Below, piece by piece: positions 1 through 12,051 of a stretch of DNA of 64,000 nt; positions within the stretch are counted from its first letter, which is position 1; each line of letters begins with the position of its first letter. Location: assembly GCF_004193775.1 (NCBI RefSeq), contig NC_041011.1:46941167-47005166 (forward strand), written 5' to 3'. The notes beneath the pieces were generated by a model, which searched no databases, was not told where the DNA came from, and saw only the letters and a list, made by a program, of their open reading frames with translations. Origin of the DNA: Glycine soja. Its lineage: Eukaryota; Streptophyta; Magnoliopsida; Fabales; Fabaceae. The position numbers were made by a program, and so were the translations under genes.

Positions 1-426
1 TTTCTTTCATTAATTGATGTTTTTATCTTTCTGTATGCATAATTAGTTTTGGCCTGGCCGGTTTTCAAGTTCTATAGTCCAAATTTAATGCAAGCTATCA
101 TATGCCAAAGAAAACATGCTTTCTACTGTTCACCACAATACATTCTGTCCATCTCTTCCTCTATACCTGTTATGAGCCCCTGCAGAGAAGTGCTGAAGTG
201 TGGCTTGTTTAACTCAGTAACTGACAAGTCTGACATATCAAATCAGTTTATCATGCATCTATTAGCTTTATTCCCCCTAATAATTTTTGAATTTAATAAT
301 TAAAGTTAACAGCAGTTTTGATGAATGGTGATAGCATTTCATTATTAAGATGTTGATTTTCTTTAATTTTCTTTACTGTTCTCTTATAGTATTGTCACAA
401 TATAATCTCACAGCCTATGTTTCTAG
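1..426 (+). other. intron of the DHHC gene (no exon seen)
   Basis: This stretch ends in a polypyrimidine-rich run and the acceptor ttctag just before the exon at 427. I find no in-frame PAT-like exon in it, so the upstream membrane helices must be encoded left of the window. Confidence 0.7.
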
Positions 427-2003
427 GTCCTTGTGGTTCTCTTTCTCACTTCATCAGGTGATCCAGGCATCGTTCCAAGGAATCCATATCCACCAGAAGA
501 AGAGTTTCGTTATGATTCTTCAGTTTCTGTTGATGCTGGGGGAGCTGGACGACAAACGCCAAGTCTTCAGTTCCCTCGAACAAAAGAAGTTGTAGTCAAT
601 GGCATTGCTGTAAGGGTGAAATATTGTGAGACTTGTATGTTGTATCGTCCTCCTCGTTGCTCGCATTGCTCCATTTGCAACAACTGTGTTGAGCGTTTTG
701 ATCACCATTGCCCTTGGGTGGGCCAATGCATTGGTCTGGTATGATAGTTGACAGTCATGACATGATTTTTTGATACATGTTTTTCTTCTTTATTGATGTA
801 TGCTATTTACTTGTTTTCTTTGTTCTTATGTATTTTTGTGCCTTTTCCAATGTGCAGAGGAACTATCGTTACTTCTTCATGTTTGTTTCTTCAGCAACTA
901 TTCTGTGCATCTATGTGTTTTCCCTCTCGGCTTTGTACATCAAGGTTCTGATGGATAATTATGACGGCACAGTTTGGAAAGCAATGAAAGAATCCCCTGC
1001 TTCTGTGATACTAATGGCTTATTGTTTCATCTCTTTGTGGTTTGTTGGTGGACTGACTGGTTTTCATTTATACCTTCTAGGCACAAATCAGGTCAGTCAA
1101 TTTGTTTTTGACATTTCTGGTTTTAATATTTCATGGATTAGTGTACCTTTAGAGAGGGCGAACCCTGGTGCAGCGGTAAAGTTGTGCCTTGGTGACTTGT
1201 TGGTCATGGGTTCGAATCCGGAAACAGCCTCTTTGCATATGCAAGGGTAAGGCTGCGTACAACATCCCTCCCCCATACCTTCGCATAGCGAAGAGCCTCT
1301 GGGCAATGGGGTACGAAGTTTTTTTTAGTGTACCTTTAGACTAGTTTGTTACTGTGAATAAAAAAAAGGTTAAAAGAGATGATCTTCATGGTATTAATTC
1401 CACGCTGCTTTATCTAAAATACTTCTATTATTGTTTCTGGAGAGTTTTTGTGTTACATGAATATCTTCATCATTCAGGTTATTGCCTCTTGTCTTGCAGA
1501 CTACCTATGAAAATTTCCGGTACAGAGCTGACGGAAGGATCAATGTTTTTAACCGGGGCTGCTTAAATAATTTTCTGGAAATGTTTTGCACAAAAGTAAA
1601 GCCCTCAAGGAACAATTTCAGGGCATTTGCTCGAGAGGAGGTACCACCGAGACCGCGGGCTCCGATCATTCCCCGGGATCGTGATGACTTGGGCGGAGAT
1701 CGCCGCCCTAAGGTTGAAGCCGATCTTGATATTGGTGAAGACCTATTGAAGATATCACAGCGCAGGAACATTGAAGAACTTGACGAGGACATTCAGGGCA
1801 GAGGGAGCAATGGACCACCCGGCAATACATCTGAACCTGACTCAATTATGTCCTCAGATCATCGAGCTCCCACAATTCGATCCGATGCTAGGCACTTGAG
1901 TTGGGAAAGGAGTGGAAACTGGGAAATTGCACAAGATGTCCTTGCCAATTCAAATGTCACAGAAAGCAGAAACTATGTGACTTCAAAGGAAATGCGCCAA
2001 TGA
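427..2003 (+). CDS. DHHC-type protein S-acyltransferase (palmitoyltransferase), 3' part
   Basis: Three exons are visible: 427-738, 858-1091 and 1500-2003 (TGA stop), together about 349 residues. Earlier exons lie left of the window. Family role: the enzyme transfers palmitate to cysteines of target proteins at endomembranes or the plasma membrane. Seen directly: the end of a membrane helix, then the pre-DHHC DPG-type motif ([11 protein letters not shown]), a cysteine-rich domain with paired CxxC motifs, and the catalytic DHHC at 700-711. Exon 2 encodes two hydrophobic membrane segments. Exon 3 opens with the TTxE motif (TTYEN) and continues into a conserved region after the last helix and a charged, Arg/Asp-rich cytosolic tail ending in EMRQ. 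All junctions are phase 0 GT-AG. The long tail fits the larger plant PAT clade; which paralogue this is I cannot tell. The last intron carries a SINE (1154-1324). Confidence 0.93.
1154..1324 (+). mobile_element. Au-type SINE (tRNA-derived) in the last intron of the DHHC gene
   Basis: A compact element of about 170 bp with the hallmarks of a tRNA-derived SINE. The RNA polymerase III A box is at about 1166-1176 (TGGTGCAGCGG) and the B box at 1209-1219 (GGTTCGAATCC). A conserved tail region (around 1283-1318) ends in a run of T. It is flanked by 16-bp identical direct repeats (TTAGTGTACCTTTAGA) at 1138-1153 and 1325-1340, the expected target-site duplication. The sequence agrees, from memory, with the widespread plant Au SINE family. 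The perfect duplication suggests a fairly recent or well-preserved insertion. It lies in the sense orientation and does not touch the splice sites. Confidence 0.88.
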
Positions 2004-3900
2004 GGGGTGTGGTTTTGTCTCTTACGATATTTTAATGGCTTCAACCATATATGATGTGGGATTATTTGGATACTAAAGATGGAATAGGATATGGGAGCTG
2101 AATTGGTTTGAACTTTTGGTATAAAAACTTAGCCTACTTTTTTGTGGTAGCCCTAGTTCTTTGGGAAGGCATAGAAACGTTTGCTTGTAATTTGTTTGAG
2201 AGACAGTGTCCTGTTTTTTCTTCTTTTTTTTCCCTCTTATTTTTTAACAGTCCCATATATGGATCTCATCTTTATTTGGCTTTATTCTTTATGTAAATAA
2301 CCAATTATGATACTGAAAAAGCTTCTCTACATAATAGTATAATACTGCATTTTAGGCACTGTAAAAATGCGTCCTCTGTTGGAAGTGCTTTACATTGCTA
2401 TTAAATGTGATTGTAAGTGTGATTGGATAAATATATTAATAAAATATTTATTTACTCTCTCGGGTATTTTTTTTCTTTCGATAACACACTCGAGTTTTGA
2501 GTACAAGTAAAAAAAGTTCATATATTTTGATGTTAAACATAAATAAATTTTAAGTAACTTCACTATGATTAATAAGAGAATCTCTGGAGTATTTCACCAC
2601 GGCACTTCTTCTTCCGCAAGGTCGAAGCAGAGCAACGACTGAGGGAAGAAGCATACTTAATAACACAATCTTCAAAATATCTTTAGTTTAATTTAATTGA
2701 GATTCTATTTTTAATAATTTATTTTTATTTTTAATATAAAATTTTAATAAAAGATAATTTGAGAAGGAAACTTATTTTCTACGTGGAATTAACTAAATTA
2801 AATGATGTTAATTATTTTTTTTAATTTATGCGAAATTATTTTTTAGTTTAATGATTATGTACTATTAAAACAATTTGACACTAATAAATTATTATTTATA
2901 TGAATTTTAAGATAATTATTATAAAATTTAATAAATTATTATTGATTGTACATACTTCTTTATTTTTATAATCATATAATCAAGATCAGAGGAAGTAACT
3001 TAAAAGGAATATATTTTGTTAAGCTTTTGAAACTTAAATAAACAATGTTTTAAGAATATTATAAGATATTGCTATATTTAAAAATTAAAATTCATAAATA
3101 TAATAAATAAACGTATAATATAATAATTTTTTTTTGTGAAAATATAACATAATAACTGATGAATGAGTGTCAAAATTCAATACACAACATCATTAAAATC
3201 TATTATCTTTTTCTTAATATCTACTCCAATTAGTGTCCGATTTTTTTTTTTTAAATATTACTTTGAATTCAAATGTGCATTTATATGAGAATATTAGAAA
3301 ATCTTCCCGTTTTTATTAACTGTCAATTTTTTTGAAATAATTTGTTTCTATATTTATATTTGTTTTCAGATTTCAAGATAATATTAATTATTTTTTCTCA
3401 ACTATACCCTTATCTCCATTAGTTATTTTATACATTTTTTACAAAATTAGATAATAGATAATTACAAAATTTAAGAATAAACTGATCATCTATATTGTCC
3501 AAAAGCTAATGGATGAATACGTTGGAAAAAGTTTCCATATTCATTTCTTTACTCTCAAAAAATCAAGTGAATTTATTCTAGGAGAGAGAAATCAGCGTGG
3601 CAATTTGAAAGCAGAAAACGGAGTCATGGAATGAGTGCAGTAATATATAGGAAATGGAATTGCAAAATGCTTTAGAATCAACAAATTTAACAATTTGCTT
3701 GGTCAGTGCAAAATAACCTTAATCAACAAATTGTGTATTTATTATATAGATTGAATTCAAATTTCAAATTATAGTAATTAGAGAAAAAAAGTTTATTATT
3801 TAATGTTGAATTGACAATAATTGTTGACTAATTTCTTATCTAGAAAATCCAACTTATAAAAAAAAATGTTTTTCACTCCATGGATCATGACCAATGGTTG
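2004..3900. other. DHHC gene 3'UTR, then AT-rich intergenic DNA
   Basis: The first 300-450 bases after the stop are probably 3'UTR, with T-rich stretches and AATAAA-like signals (for example near 2440). Beyond that the DNA is very AT-rich with no credible coding potential on either strand and no repeat I can name. Confidence 0.5.
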
Positions 3901-3906
3901 TACATT

Positions 3907-3916
3907 GCTATAAATA
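3907..3916 (+). promoter_or_regulatory. TATA box of the first PMEI gene
   Basis: CTATAAATA lies about 70 bp before the ATG at 3980. The surrounding block (tgtacattgctataaatatg...cattagcctaaatc) is repeated with few changes before the second PMEI gene at about 7857-7895, which marks it as the ancestral core promoter. Confidence 0.6.
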
Positions 3917-3979
3917 TGTCTCATTAGCCTAAATCAAACACCAACTGAGGAACTCTTGATTAAAACTTTCTCTCACAAA

Positions 3980-4549
3980 ATGAATTCTTCAGCATTATGT
4001 TCTCTGATGCTCACCCTTTGCTTGATCCTAATTTCTCATTCTCTTTTGCTAGCAAATGCTAAAGCCAATGGTCATCGTGGCCTACTTGGAAATAGTCAGA
4101 AGCCGATGATTGACCAAATTTGCAACCAAACCTCAGAGAATGAAAACGAGTGCCTTAACATTTTGAAAGCAGATCCAAAAATCGTGCAAGCAAAAGACTA
4201 TTTTGAAATTTCAAAGGCGATCCTAGAGTTGGCCATAACGAAGTCAAAAAAGGGGCAGGAATTCCTCAAAGGGTTGGCACAAAAAACTGGTTCTCCAGCC
4301 ATTGCTTTGTGTGCAAACCAATGGTATCCTTACACCGTTGGATCGTTAGGGAGTGCCCTAGCTGAGTTGAAAGAAAGTCCTGATACTGCCAGTTATGATG
4401 CCAAAGTTGCTGGTGATGGACCTGTATACTGTGAGGAAGCCATTGCTAAAGCACATATTGTTAACCGTGACATTTCTGCTATTAACCACCAAACTTCGTT
4501 GCTTAGCTTTGTTGCATTCCTAGCCACAAATTATCTTCCAGAAGATTAA
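3980..4549 (+). CDS. Secreted PMEI-domain protein (invertase/pectin methylesterase inhibitor-like), copy 1
   Basis: A single exon of 189 residues. The start chosen is the ATG at 3980, since the only earlier in-frame start-like codon is a TTG. Residues 1-27 form a hydrophobic signal peptide with likely cleavage after ANA, so the protein is secreted to the apoplast. The rest is an all-helical PMEI-type domain with the four expected cysteines: C48 and C58 (DQIC...ECL), then C111 and C151, the usual two disulfides. The motif LAELKESPDTASYDAKVAGDG is typical of the family. Family members bind and inhibit pectin methylesterases or acid invertases in the cell wall; sequence alone does not say which. 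It is a tandem paralogue of the gene at 7996. The deduced fold and cysteines are intact. Confidence 0.9.
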   Translation: MNSSALCSLMLTLCLILISHSLLLANAKANGHRGLLGNSQKPMIDQICNQTSENENECLNILKADPKIVQAKDYFEISKAILELAITKSKKGQEFLKGLAQKTGSPAIALCANQWYPYTVGSLGSALAELKESPDTASYDAKVAGDGPVYCEEAIAKAHIVNRDISAINHQTSLLSFVAFLATNYLPED

Positions 4550-7500
4550 AGGGAATTTATGGTGTCAATTTGCTTTGTAAATGCATGCATATGTACAAGG
4601 TTAACCTAAGGTGTGACAATCATTAAAAAAAAAAACCAAGGTGCGACAACTATTATGTTTTAGGGTCTCCTTTGGTGTGGAGAAAGAATAATTAATAATA
4701 AAATGGTAGTTTACTGCTATTTGTTCTTGGAGATTTCACCAATATCTTTTTTGGCTTATGTATGGCATTTTATTTATTGAGATTTAAGCCTTTGTCTCCC
4801 TTTCACAGATTCGAACTATATATCTATCATGTGACATTTGTAACTCCACCTTAGCACTTGTTTTATGTGTAGATAGACAGAGTTTGCATAAGTTTTTTTT
4901 TTTTTTTGGCTTTAAAATTATTATCGCCATCCTGTAAAAAAAATATAATATTTTATGAAATATAGTGTATGCAATAATTTATGCATTTAATGCTATTAAT
5001 CTAATAAATAATAAATATCTTGTATCATTTGCCGTGAATAGATATATTTGATTATATTATTAAATATTTTATACGTATTAATTAATAAATGTAATATATA
5101 TAAGGAGTAATTCTTTTAGAGTTATATTATATTCTCACCATTTATTTTTTTTTCTATAAATTTAATAGTTATAATAAGTTATTAATTTTATCTGTTAAAT
5201 TTTTAAAAAATAAATAATAAAAATGAAGAATAATTCTAAAAAATTACTTATGTAGGTTGATCCTTTTTCATATATGTATGCTTATTATACAAGGCTTTTC
5301 ATCCCCTAAAAAAATATAGGACTTTTTATATCTTTTTAATGGAATTATTAGTCGTGTAAAATATTTTACACTAACAATAGAGTGTTACTCCATATTTCTT
5401 CCTCTCTCTGCAACCTTAATTTCAATTTCTTCTTCTCTATTTACGTATGGAGAGTTGAGGTTTTGAGATGAGTGAGTGGGGTGGAGGATGGTAGTAAAAA
5501 AAAAATGAAATGTTGAGATTTTAAGATGAGGAATTATAACTTCTTTCTTAACAGGAATTAAATAATTAACGTATAGGTTTACTGTACATAAAATAGATAA
5601 AAATTAATATATTTTTAGTCCTTCCAAATTAGTATTTTTTTTTTTGCCTTTTGTTCTTGCAATTTTTTTTATAAATTATGTTTATTTTATTTTTTAACCT
5701 TAAGACAGTTTAGATAACGCTTGAATAATGAAAAATATTATTTAAAATATTATAAGGATAAAAAATAAAAATATATAATTTGTGAGGATTTTAAAAAAAT
5801 TATAAGGATGAAAAAAATATTAAATTACAAGGACTAAAAAATATTTAAATATTAAAATGTTCTACTTTCGATCTTTTATTTGAGAAATAAATGATACTTT
5901 ATTATTTGCTAATTATAAGAAATATAGGACTAATATCAAACATATTAGTGACTATTTTTTTATACCCTTGATTATTATTTTTGAAGCAATACCCCTGATT
6001 TATAGTCTATTAATGACATATTATTGATCATTTTTTTTATAAAAGTGAATATATTTAATTAGTTATTAACAGTATAATTGCATTGGATATTGTCGATCAG
6101 TATCATTATATCTAACAATGACTTTAACCAATTAATTGAATGATTTTTTTAAAAAAATTTAAATTTATGACAATGTTAATTGTAATTTATTAATTTAACC
6201 ATTTCCTCTATCTCTAAATATAATACACTATTTTAAAATTTTCTTGTCACTCTTTTCTAATTATCTCTCGCATTAATTATTTTTAACAAAAATATTATTA
6301 ACTATTTTAGTAAATAACTAATAATTGTTATGAATTATCTATTTTTCTCTCTTGTGAGGATTTAAAAATTAAAGAGTTTATTTTAAAATTTTAATGATCT
6401 CTTGCATTAATTATTTTAATTTTAATCAAAATACCCTTAATTATTTTAGTCAATAAATAATAATTACTATGAATCATCTATTTTATTCTCTCATGTAAGG
6501 ATTGAAAAATTGAAGAGTTTAGTTTTAAAAGTTAAAATTCTATTACTATTATTCTCTCCCATACATTAATTATTTAAGAAAAATATTACAATTACAAGAT
6601 AAATTTAATACAAATAACTAAATTAATCAGCTTTTTAAATATATGTTAATCTTAATGAATTAGGTATTTATTTCATATATAAAATGAAAGTAACTTTTTT
6701 ATTGGAAAAATATTTTTTGACATAAGCATCAATGCTTAAATAAATGACCAATAACTTAAAAAAATTGATACAGTAATATAAGATTATATTGTGTTTACAT
6801 GTGTGAAAATAATTCATTTAACTATAAAAAAATTTAAATGAATAATAACCGGACAAGTGATATTAGTTTTTGTGTGTTCACAACATTTATGATATAAAAT
6901 AATACAAGGAAAAAAAAAAGCCACCATTGCATATTTATCTTTTCTCGGTACACTTCTCTGATGAGAATGATTACATAGAAATTAGTGCTTGTTAAGAGTT
7001 GTGCCAATTAAGCACCGTTATGGTTGCTCTAAGTGACCTTAATGTTGTGTTTGTTTGTTTCCAACGAAGGAAACAATTTTGAGAGGATAGAAATGAGTAT
7101 TGTTTGTTTGGTAAGGATGATAAAAGTGGGAAATAAATTTAAAAATGATAAACTCATTTGTATTGTTTTTACTTATTTTAACTCATTTCTCTATTTCTTT
7201 TTACATTTCTTCTTTATTTTTCTTCGACAAAACAACATTTCTCACATATTTTAATTCTTTTGTTTATTTTCATCTATTTTATTTTTTTCTCTCAACCAAA
7301 CATAAAAAAAGGTATAGAACAATTTTAGTACTTTTCTCTTAAAAGTAGTGCTGTAGTTTTTTGAATTTACGTGATACTATTTGCTTCATTTTAGGAACAG
7401 GTTTTTTCAGAATTAATTCAAATAATAAAAAAATTCTTTCAATTTACTACGAAATAATTGGTGAAAAGTAAAATGAAATGTTTTTGGTAAGAAATAAAAG

Positions 7501-7860
7501 CTTTAATTATTAATTGTGTAATGTGAGCACACAGCATTCACTTTAATTGATAGTATAAATTTAGTACTGTACTAATTTTTTATTTTTTATTTTACCGACA
7601 TGAGTGGTTATTGGTCCACTTAGCAACCTTGTAGTGCCAACAAGTTTTTTAACGTAATTTTTTTTTTCTGGTGTACAAGTGTTTGAACGTAATCTTAGCA
7701 GTTTGTTAGTCGATGAATTTTAACCACAATTGTTGACTTGAAATTCTAAAAGTTCAATCTAAACCTAGTAAAAAAAAATACACATAAGCATTATTATATT
7801 TAAAGGGTGAATTTGTTACATGACTTTTTAACCATTGAAAACCCATGCCAGTCGCTGTAC
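4550..7860. other. Intergenic DNA between the two PMEI genes
   Basis: The first about 150-200 bases are 3'UTR of copy 1; the block ctcctttggtgtgg and the later ctatttgttct are shared with the 3'UTR of copy 2. The remainder is AT-rich and non-coding, apart from a possible MITE at about 7043-7302. No other gene is supported. Confidence 0.55.
7043..7302. mobile_element. Possible MITE (PIF/Harbinger-like), degenerate
   Basis: The segment starts TGTTGTGTTTG and ends CAACCAAACA, giving short imperfect inverted ends rich in GTTTGG/CCAAAC. It is flanked on both sides by TAA (7040-7042 and 7303-7305), the target duplication of PIF/Harbinger elements. The inverted ends match only with a gap, and TAA is common in AT-rich DNA, so this is a weak call. 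Confidence 0.3.
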
Positions 7861-7865
7861 ATTCC

Positions 7866-7915
7866 TATAAACATGCATCATAAGCCAAAATTAGGGTTTG
7901 AGATACTATAAAAGA
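7866..7915 (+). promoter_or_regulatory. Two candidate TATA boxes of the second PMEI gene
   Basis: The upstream one (CTATAAACATG, about 7865-7875) lies in the promoter block shared with copy 1. A second one (CTATAAAAG, 7907-7915) has no counterpart in copy 1 and lies closer to the ATG at 7996. If the second is used, transcription start has moved relative to the paralogue. Confidence 0.5.
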
Positions 7916-7995
7916 CCCCAACCCCTTGAACAATGAATCCACCCCTCCCATACCAAACCACCCAAGGCACTTAAAACTCCCCACCAGAAAAAAAA

Positions 7996-8544
7996 ATGAA
8001 TTATTCTCTTGCCCTAGCCCTAGGCCTAATCCTCATTTCTTGTTCTCCTTTGCTAGCAAACGCTAGAGGCCACCATCATGCAGGTGGCCATCATCTAGGG
8101 TTGGTAGGGCAAATCTGCACGGAACTCATCCAAAACCAGACGACTTGCACGGACCTTGTAAAGGCAGCAGATCCTAAAATTGCACAGGCAAAGACATTCC
8201 AAGAGCTTGCACAGGCAGTGCTAGAATTTGCCGTGAACAAGGGAATAGAGGGCCAAACCTTCCTCAAGGGCTTGGCACTGATTGAGCAATCACCAGCCAT
8301 TAAGGAATGTGCAAACTTTTTCTATGATGGGGTGGTTGGATCCTTCCGTAGTGCCTTACGTGAGTTGAAAGAAGATGCTCAGACCGCTAGCTATGATGCC
8401 AAAGCGGCTTATGATGGCCCTGACGGTTGCAATAGAGCCTTGGCCGCTGAAAATATCAATAACCCTGCTATTACTGCTCTTAACAGCGAAATAGCGTTGC
8501 TTAGCCAAATTGCATTCGAGGCCATATGCAAATATTCTAATTAA
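7996..8544 (+). CDS. Secreted PMEI-domain protein (invertase/pectin methylesterase inhibitor-like), copy 2
   Basis: A single exon of 182 residues starting at the ATG at 7996. Residues 1-23 are a signal peptide (cleavage probably after ANA). A His/Gly-rich stretch (GHHHAGGHH, about 25-33) follows that copy 1 lacks in this form. The PMEI domain carries C41, C51, C105 and C145 in the same pattern as copy 1, plus an extra C178 near the C-terminus. The motif RELKEDAQTASYDAKAAYDG matches the family and copy 1. The inferred role is apoplastic inhibition of pectin methylesterase or invertase; the target is not decidable here. The copies are clearly related in promoter, signal peptide and 3'UTR yet diverged in protein, so this is an old tandem duplication rather than a recent one. 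Confidence 0.9.
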   Translation: MNYSLALALGLILISCSPLLANARGHHHAGGHHLGLVGQICTELIQNQTTCTDLVKAADPKIAQAKTFQELAQAVLEFAVNKGIEGQTFLKGLALIEQSPAIKECANFFYDGVVGSFRSALRELKEDAQTASYDAKAAYDGPDGCNRALAAENINNPAITALNSEIALLSQIAFEAICKYSN

Positions 8545-11500
8545 GACAATTTATGTATATACCAATGCAAATATTTATATGCATGGGTATGGGGGTTACT
8601 ATTCTTTTTGAATCTCCTTTGGTGTGGTGGGGGAGTAATCAATAAAACCAAAGCTATTTGTTCTCTATTGATTAACTTTTTACTTTTTCCTTTTCTTTGC
8701 ATATATATATATATATATTCTTATTATTATTGAATTTGATCAATGGAATACAATCTTGATAATATATAAATATAATTTAAAAATTAGATAGAAAAAAAAT
8801 AACATTTTATATTAAATTACTAAATAATATAATATTAGTTGTTTAAATTATATATGTATAATTTGATTTTTCCTATCTTCATAAACTGTTCGTAAAATAA
8901 TTTGTGCAGCTGTAACAAACTCCCTTTATAAAGTTCCTTTTCCCAGAAGTTTTCTAGCGCAAGAATTTTAACTTAATTTGTTTATGCAACGTTCAAAAGA
9001 TTGTAGCTAACGTACGTGATTGTGATATTGTGATGAGTGGGACTGTGGGACAGTGGGAGAGGCACGTTAGCAAGAGCATTTGTTGGGGCACATCGTCAAG
9101 CGCTTCAAAGCATGCTTTCTATATTTATATGTCATTGAACAAATTAACTTGCAAACTAGTACGATAAATACTTTTCAGTTCTGTGGTGTCTTTTATTCAG
9201 AGTCCGGTTTAACTATTTTTGGCTTCCTTGTATGTATATAGACATTAGACCATATGCAAATTAATGTAGCTAGCATTATCTCTAGGTCCAGAACTAATAT
9301 TAATAGGGTCACGCACCATAGATATTAATTAGTAATAATCCTACTATTTTTTGTACATAGTAATAATCCTAACTAGAAGTTTCTTTGATTTCTCCTTCCA
9401 CATGGTCCGGGTTTTTGTTCATTTTTTTTTTGACAGAATGGGTTTTGGTTCATATTCCCACATGTTTTTGTTCATATTTTGATTTTTATATATAATTCCT
9501 ATATTCTTTGCATGCCAGATTTCGTTAAAAAAATGGAAATGGGAAAGAAAAAAAAGGAACGATATGTAGAGAAATCAACGAGAAATTATATTTTTCAAGG
9601 ATTTAGTGTCTTTGGTCATGCACCATATATGTGATTTTTGACATCTCTTTAAAATGGGCTGGTTTTAGGTTTTGCATTATTTCAACATTTGATGTGATTA
9701 TTTCAATTTTCCATTTTGATTTATTATAACACAATAACTGACTTGGAGGACAATGAAAACTACTGTTGCATTGGAGTTTTCTCTGCACCTTTTGCTGACA
9801 ATGATATCTGCTGCAAGCCTTGTAAGTGTTGATTGGTGCTTACCCAAATTATTGCCTGTTGAGATGTCTTTTTGCATCTGAAAAAACATCCAAAGCAGTT
9901 ATCAGACTACAAAATTAAATGGATATTTAGCTGCTTCTGGGCCCAACTGGTTTCCAACAGATTTCCAATTACTTATTTAACCGAGAATTATTCAAATTTT
10001 GATATTCGTTTTGTAACACACTTTTTACATTATTTTTAATGTATTTTTTTATTATTGATTAAAAATTATTAGAAAATAAAATTTTATAATTTTTTATTTA
10101 ATGGGTTTCACCTGTAATTTTATATTTTTAATAAATTTTAATTCATTATAAATGTTGTGTGAAAATACATAGTGTTTTTTTTTACTTCAGTATTCCATAG
10201 TGTGTTACTAACCGTTTATAACTCTTTATTATAATGTAGTGCAACTTGTACTTGATCATGTTGCAAGCTTGAGCTTAATTAAATATCAATATCAAAATGA
10301 CACGCGTAATGAGGGGAGTTAATCTTTCTTTCTTATTTATTTATGGTTGAATGATCAAAGATTAGTTATTCTTTCAAAACGTTCTCTCTCTTAAGTGTGT
10401 GTCTTGGCATCTTATAACTATACTTTGCTGCCAAGAGACAGTGAGACAGTACTGTAAAGTGTCAAATACTGTCTGTCTGTAGAGCACAAGCAATTTCACG
10501 ACAGAGGAAGAGGCTCAGCAAAATATTCTTGAAGTGACAGAGAAAACACACTGGGAAGATATCATGAGAAGAGATTGTTAAGGTTTGTCTTAAACTAACA
10601 TTTTTATCTCAGTATCCATTTGTTGTACGTAAATTTGCTTAAAATATCATTTCTATTAGTCTCTCTGCCTTTCAGAAATGTGACACAGAAAAATGCCAAC
10701 AATGAGAGTTTTCACCTGCAGTACAAAGTCCACCGAATCAAGGTATTTCTAGAGGCTATCCATTGAGACAAAGGGTCCCGGTAACCCCTAGTTTGGTTAC
10801 ATTTTAATTACAATGTTGTATAGTAATGTTACAATCAATCCCCTTGTATTATTTATCTTGGCTAGATGAGATGTTCTAATTTTTCATTTTCTGAAGGTGA
10901 AATTACCATTACCACTCTATTAAATTGTATAATTGATTTGCCAGCGCAAGTAATGATGGTTATCTAAAGTACCGAAGCTTAATTTGCTATTCCTTCTAAT
11001 GGATACTTGAATTTGGCCTAGCAATTGTTGAACTTTTGTAATCAAATAAGTTGGAGTATTAATTTATATCGTGAGAATACTAGATAATTAACCGAATATT
11101 TATTGCCAAATTATGCATGAAAACGCATTAAAACATATGATTGTAAAAATAGAATTGATGAAAAGTGGGAACAAATCACTAAAACATAGACAGTTAATAT
11201 TTAGATTTTTTTTCATTTTCTTTCCGACCACATAAAAGAAATATTTCATAATTCGTATATTTTTTTTAAAAAAATTCTAACTAAACATACCATAAAGCAA
11301 AAGAAAACAAAAGAAAATTAGGGCTATTGCCACCGCAAATTAACTTTGAGAAGAGTACTCTGGAACTTCTTGTAAAGTGTATATAGATTTGTTATTTTGC
11401 TAGCTAGATAGTCCACTCAGGCGATAAGTGTTATCCAAAAAAAATCATTGTCAGATAGAAATAGTAAATCTTACATCATTTTCTAATTATATTATCATAA

Positions 11501-12051
11501 GGTTCAAACATTGTTCACGCGTGATATCAAATTGAGATGCACATCATGTTCAATACTTATCCTGTTGCAGCTTATATGATGACTCGAACGCATATTATAT
11601 TTCATTGGAGCCAATTGTCAAACAGTTACAAACTTACTCAAGTTTTATGATGGCCTTTCATTAATTTAATAACTCATCCAAAAAAAAAGTGAACAAATAT
11701 GCCACATTTTTCTGAAAGTGGAAGGAAAAAAAATGCCATACCCCAACTTGGCATATGGAACAAGCAGATCAAAACACATGTGGATGATCCAAACCCTGCC
11801 GTGATGCTTACCCAAAATGGTAGGCAACCTAGCAATACAATCACCACTCTCAAACTCAAAAGCGACGAAAGTGATCCACTCCACTTTAGATGGATTTTTT
11901 TTTTTCCCTGTAATCAAAATGTGTGAACGGAAAAAGTTATGTTTGAGAACGTCAATGTCACTTGTTGAGGCTTTAATAAAGAATTTTAATATCTCATTCA
12001 GACGAAAACAAGTAGGGGTAGAGTAGGTAGGAGTGTGTGGTTGCCCGTAAG
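8545..12051. other. Intergenic DNA, no supported protein gene
   Basis: The first about 150 bases are 3'UTR of PMEI copy 2, with an AATAAA at about 8641. The rest is AT-rich. Around 10,400-10,760 the base composition is more balanced and two exon-like pieces with plausible GT-AG borders are present (see findings), but no convincing protein results. The (TA) run at 8700-8720 is a simple repeat. Confidence 0.5.

Noticed and set aside
1154..1324. A tRNA gene suggested by the A and B boxes
   Set aside because: The sequence cannot fold into a full cloverleaf and has target duplications and a SINE tail, so it is a SINE head.
9603..9889. Minus-strand frames of about 60 residues around 9.7 kb
   Set aside because: Composition looks vaguely coding, but no family motif is recognisable and no splice partners were found.
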